Positions 63,375 through 64,000 of a stretch of DNA of 64,000 nt are shown here, one piece after another; positions within the stretch are counted from its first letter, which is position 1, and the number at the start of each line of letters is the position of its first letter. The DNA is from Eutrophobius brisbanensis (GTDB lineage: Bacteria; Pseudomonadota; Gammaproteobacteria; Eutrophobiales; Eutrophobiaceae): contig JAYPQE010000003.1 in assembly GCA_038131795.1 (NCBI GenBank), forward strand, positions 992,001-1,056,000, given 5' to 3'. The notes under the pieces are model-generated. The model had not been told where the DNA came from. It was given only the letters and a program-made list of their open reading frames with translations, and made no database searches. The translations under genes and the position numbers were made by a program.

Positions 63375-64000
63375 ATGACCATCGACTACTCCATCGTCAT
63401 ACCTGCCTACAACGAGGAAGACTACCTTACGGAAACGCTTACTGCCTTACACGAAGCCATGTTGCAAATAGGGCTGCATGGCGAACTCATCGTGGTAGAC
63501 AACAACTCCAACGACAAAACTGCCTGCATCGCAGACAACCAGGGGGCGACGGTGGTGTTCGAGCCCATTAATCACATCTCCCGGGCGCGTAACGCCGGGG
63601 CAAAACATGCCCAGGGTCGTTACCTCATCTTTGTGGATGCCGATACAAACATTCCACCTGAATTACTGCAACAGGCCCTGGCCAATCTTGAAAGTGGTGG
63701 CATCATCGGTGGTGGCGCCTATGTGTCCGGCAATATTCCCTTGAGATTTTCGATGCGTATATTACTAAACACCTGGAACCGGGTTTCCATTATCACCCGT
63801 AACGCCGCCGGCAGTTTCATATATTGCCAACGCGATGCGTTTGAAAGTATTGGTGGGTTCAGTGAAGGTGTCTATGCCAGTGAAGAGATATGGCTTTCAC
63901 GAAAGTTAAAAAAGCTGGGGCGCAAACAAAAGCAAAAATTCAAGATCATCAAACACCCACCCGTGATTACCTCTATGCGTAAGATGCAGTGGTATTCTCC
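63375..64000 (+). CDS. Family 2 glycosyltransferase, cut by the window end
   Basis: From ATG 63375 the frame is open to the last base. It shows YSIVIPAYNEEDYL at the N-terminus, VVDNNSNDKTACIA, the RARNAGAKHAQGRYLIFVDADT segment with the DxD, and a FSEGVYASEEIWLSRKLKK region with the catalytic acid. This is a GT-A fold GT2 enzyme. About 209 residues are visible and the C-terminus is missing. The acceptor and role are unknown. It lies just after a palindromic repeat block. Confidence 0.88.
   Translation, partial: MTIDYSIVIPAYNEEDYLTETLTALHEAMLQIGLHGELIVVDNNSNDKTACIADNQGATVVFEPINHISRARNAGAKHAQGRYLIFVDADTNIPPELLQQALANLESGGIIGGGAYVSGNIPLRFSMRILLNTWNRVSIITRNAAGSFIYCQRDAFESIGGFSEGVYASEEIWLSRKLKKLGRKQKQKFKIIKHPPVITSMRKMQWYS

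Overview
The window reads as a chromosome segment of a Gammaproteobacterium with a moderate, slightly AT-leaning base composition, probably an uncultured marine or sediment lineage. The evidence for the class is the gene set and gene pairing: gloB beside mltD and a YafS-type methyltransferase, an Aas-type acyltransferase/acyl-ACP synthetase, the EF-P modification set (efp, epmA, epmB) with a YoaA/DinG-type helicase, TrxC with its zinc ribbon, and NnrU. No rRNA, tRNA, CRISPR array, complete insertion sequence or prophage was seen.

Layout. Positions 1-8.5 kb carry housekeeping and repair genes: methyltransferase, gloB, mltD, aas, an exported Pcm, endonuclease V with a Tag-type glycosylase, and apt. 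At 8.5-9.6 kb lie a nonsense-interrupted PilZ gene, a small membrane protein and an exported protein that aligns with part of eukaryotic-type actin. At 9.7-14.3 kb is the yoaA-epmA-efp block with divergent epmB. From 14.4 to 31 kb intact genes (a resorcylate-decarboxylase-like amidohydrolase, NnrU, a GGDEF/EAL protein, a ZIP transporter with an inserted cyclic-nucleotide domain, an exported SDR, a transglutaminase-like lipoprotein, a Kelch protein, DUF1499) alternate with visibly decayed ones (histone-like, LEA14-like, a second PilZ, SulP, Kazal, Na/Pi cotransporter, OmpA with TSP3 repeats, an aminotransferase).

Positions 31-35.3 kb hold a membrane sulfatase-fold protein translationally coupled to a GH17-GT2 beta-glucan synthase, a plausible periplasmic glucan synthesis and decoration pair. 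Positions 36-46 kb form an all-minus-strand cell-envelope block: amidohydrolase, sorbosone/glucose dehydrogenase-like propeller, YVTN propeller (apparently starting at ATT), DUF1592-type cytochrome, Tat-exported DUF1552 protein and an ankyrin protein. Positions 46-64 kb hold secreted hydrolases, DUF1028, MazG-like, a Rap1a-like protein, a Tat-exported FMN 2-hydroxyacid oxidase, TrxC, YihY, a frameshifted XRE regulator divergent from a DUF2145 pair, FadL, a group II globin, a TM2 protein and a family 2 glycosyltransferase cut by the window edge. Palindromic repeats cluster at 49.1 kb and 62.1-63.4 kb.

The two strongest surprises are the exported actin-subdomain protein at 9.15 kb and the pattern of decay. 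About ten small accessory genes are broken by single in-frame stops (all three stop codons occur), by homopolymer-length changes or by truncation, while the large core genes between them are intact. All function calls rest on reading motifs by eye; no database search was run.
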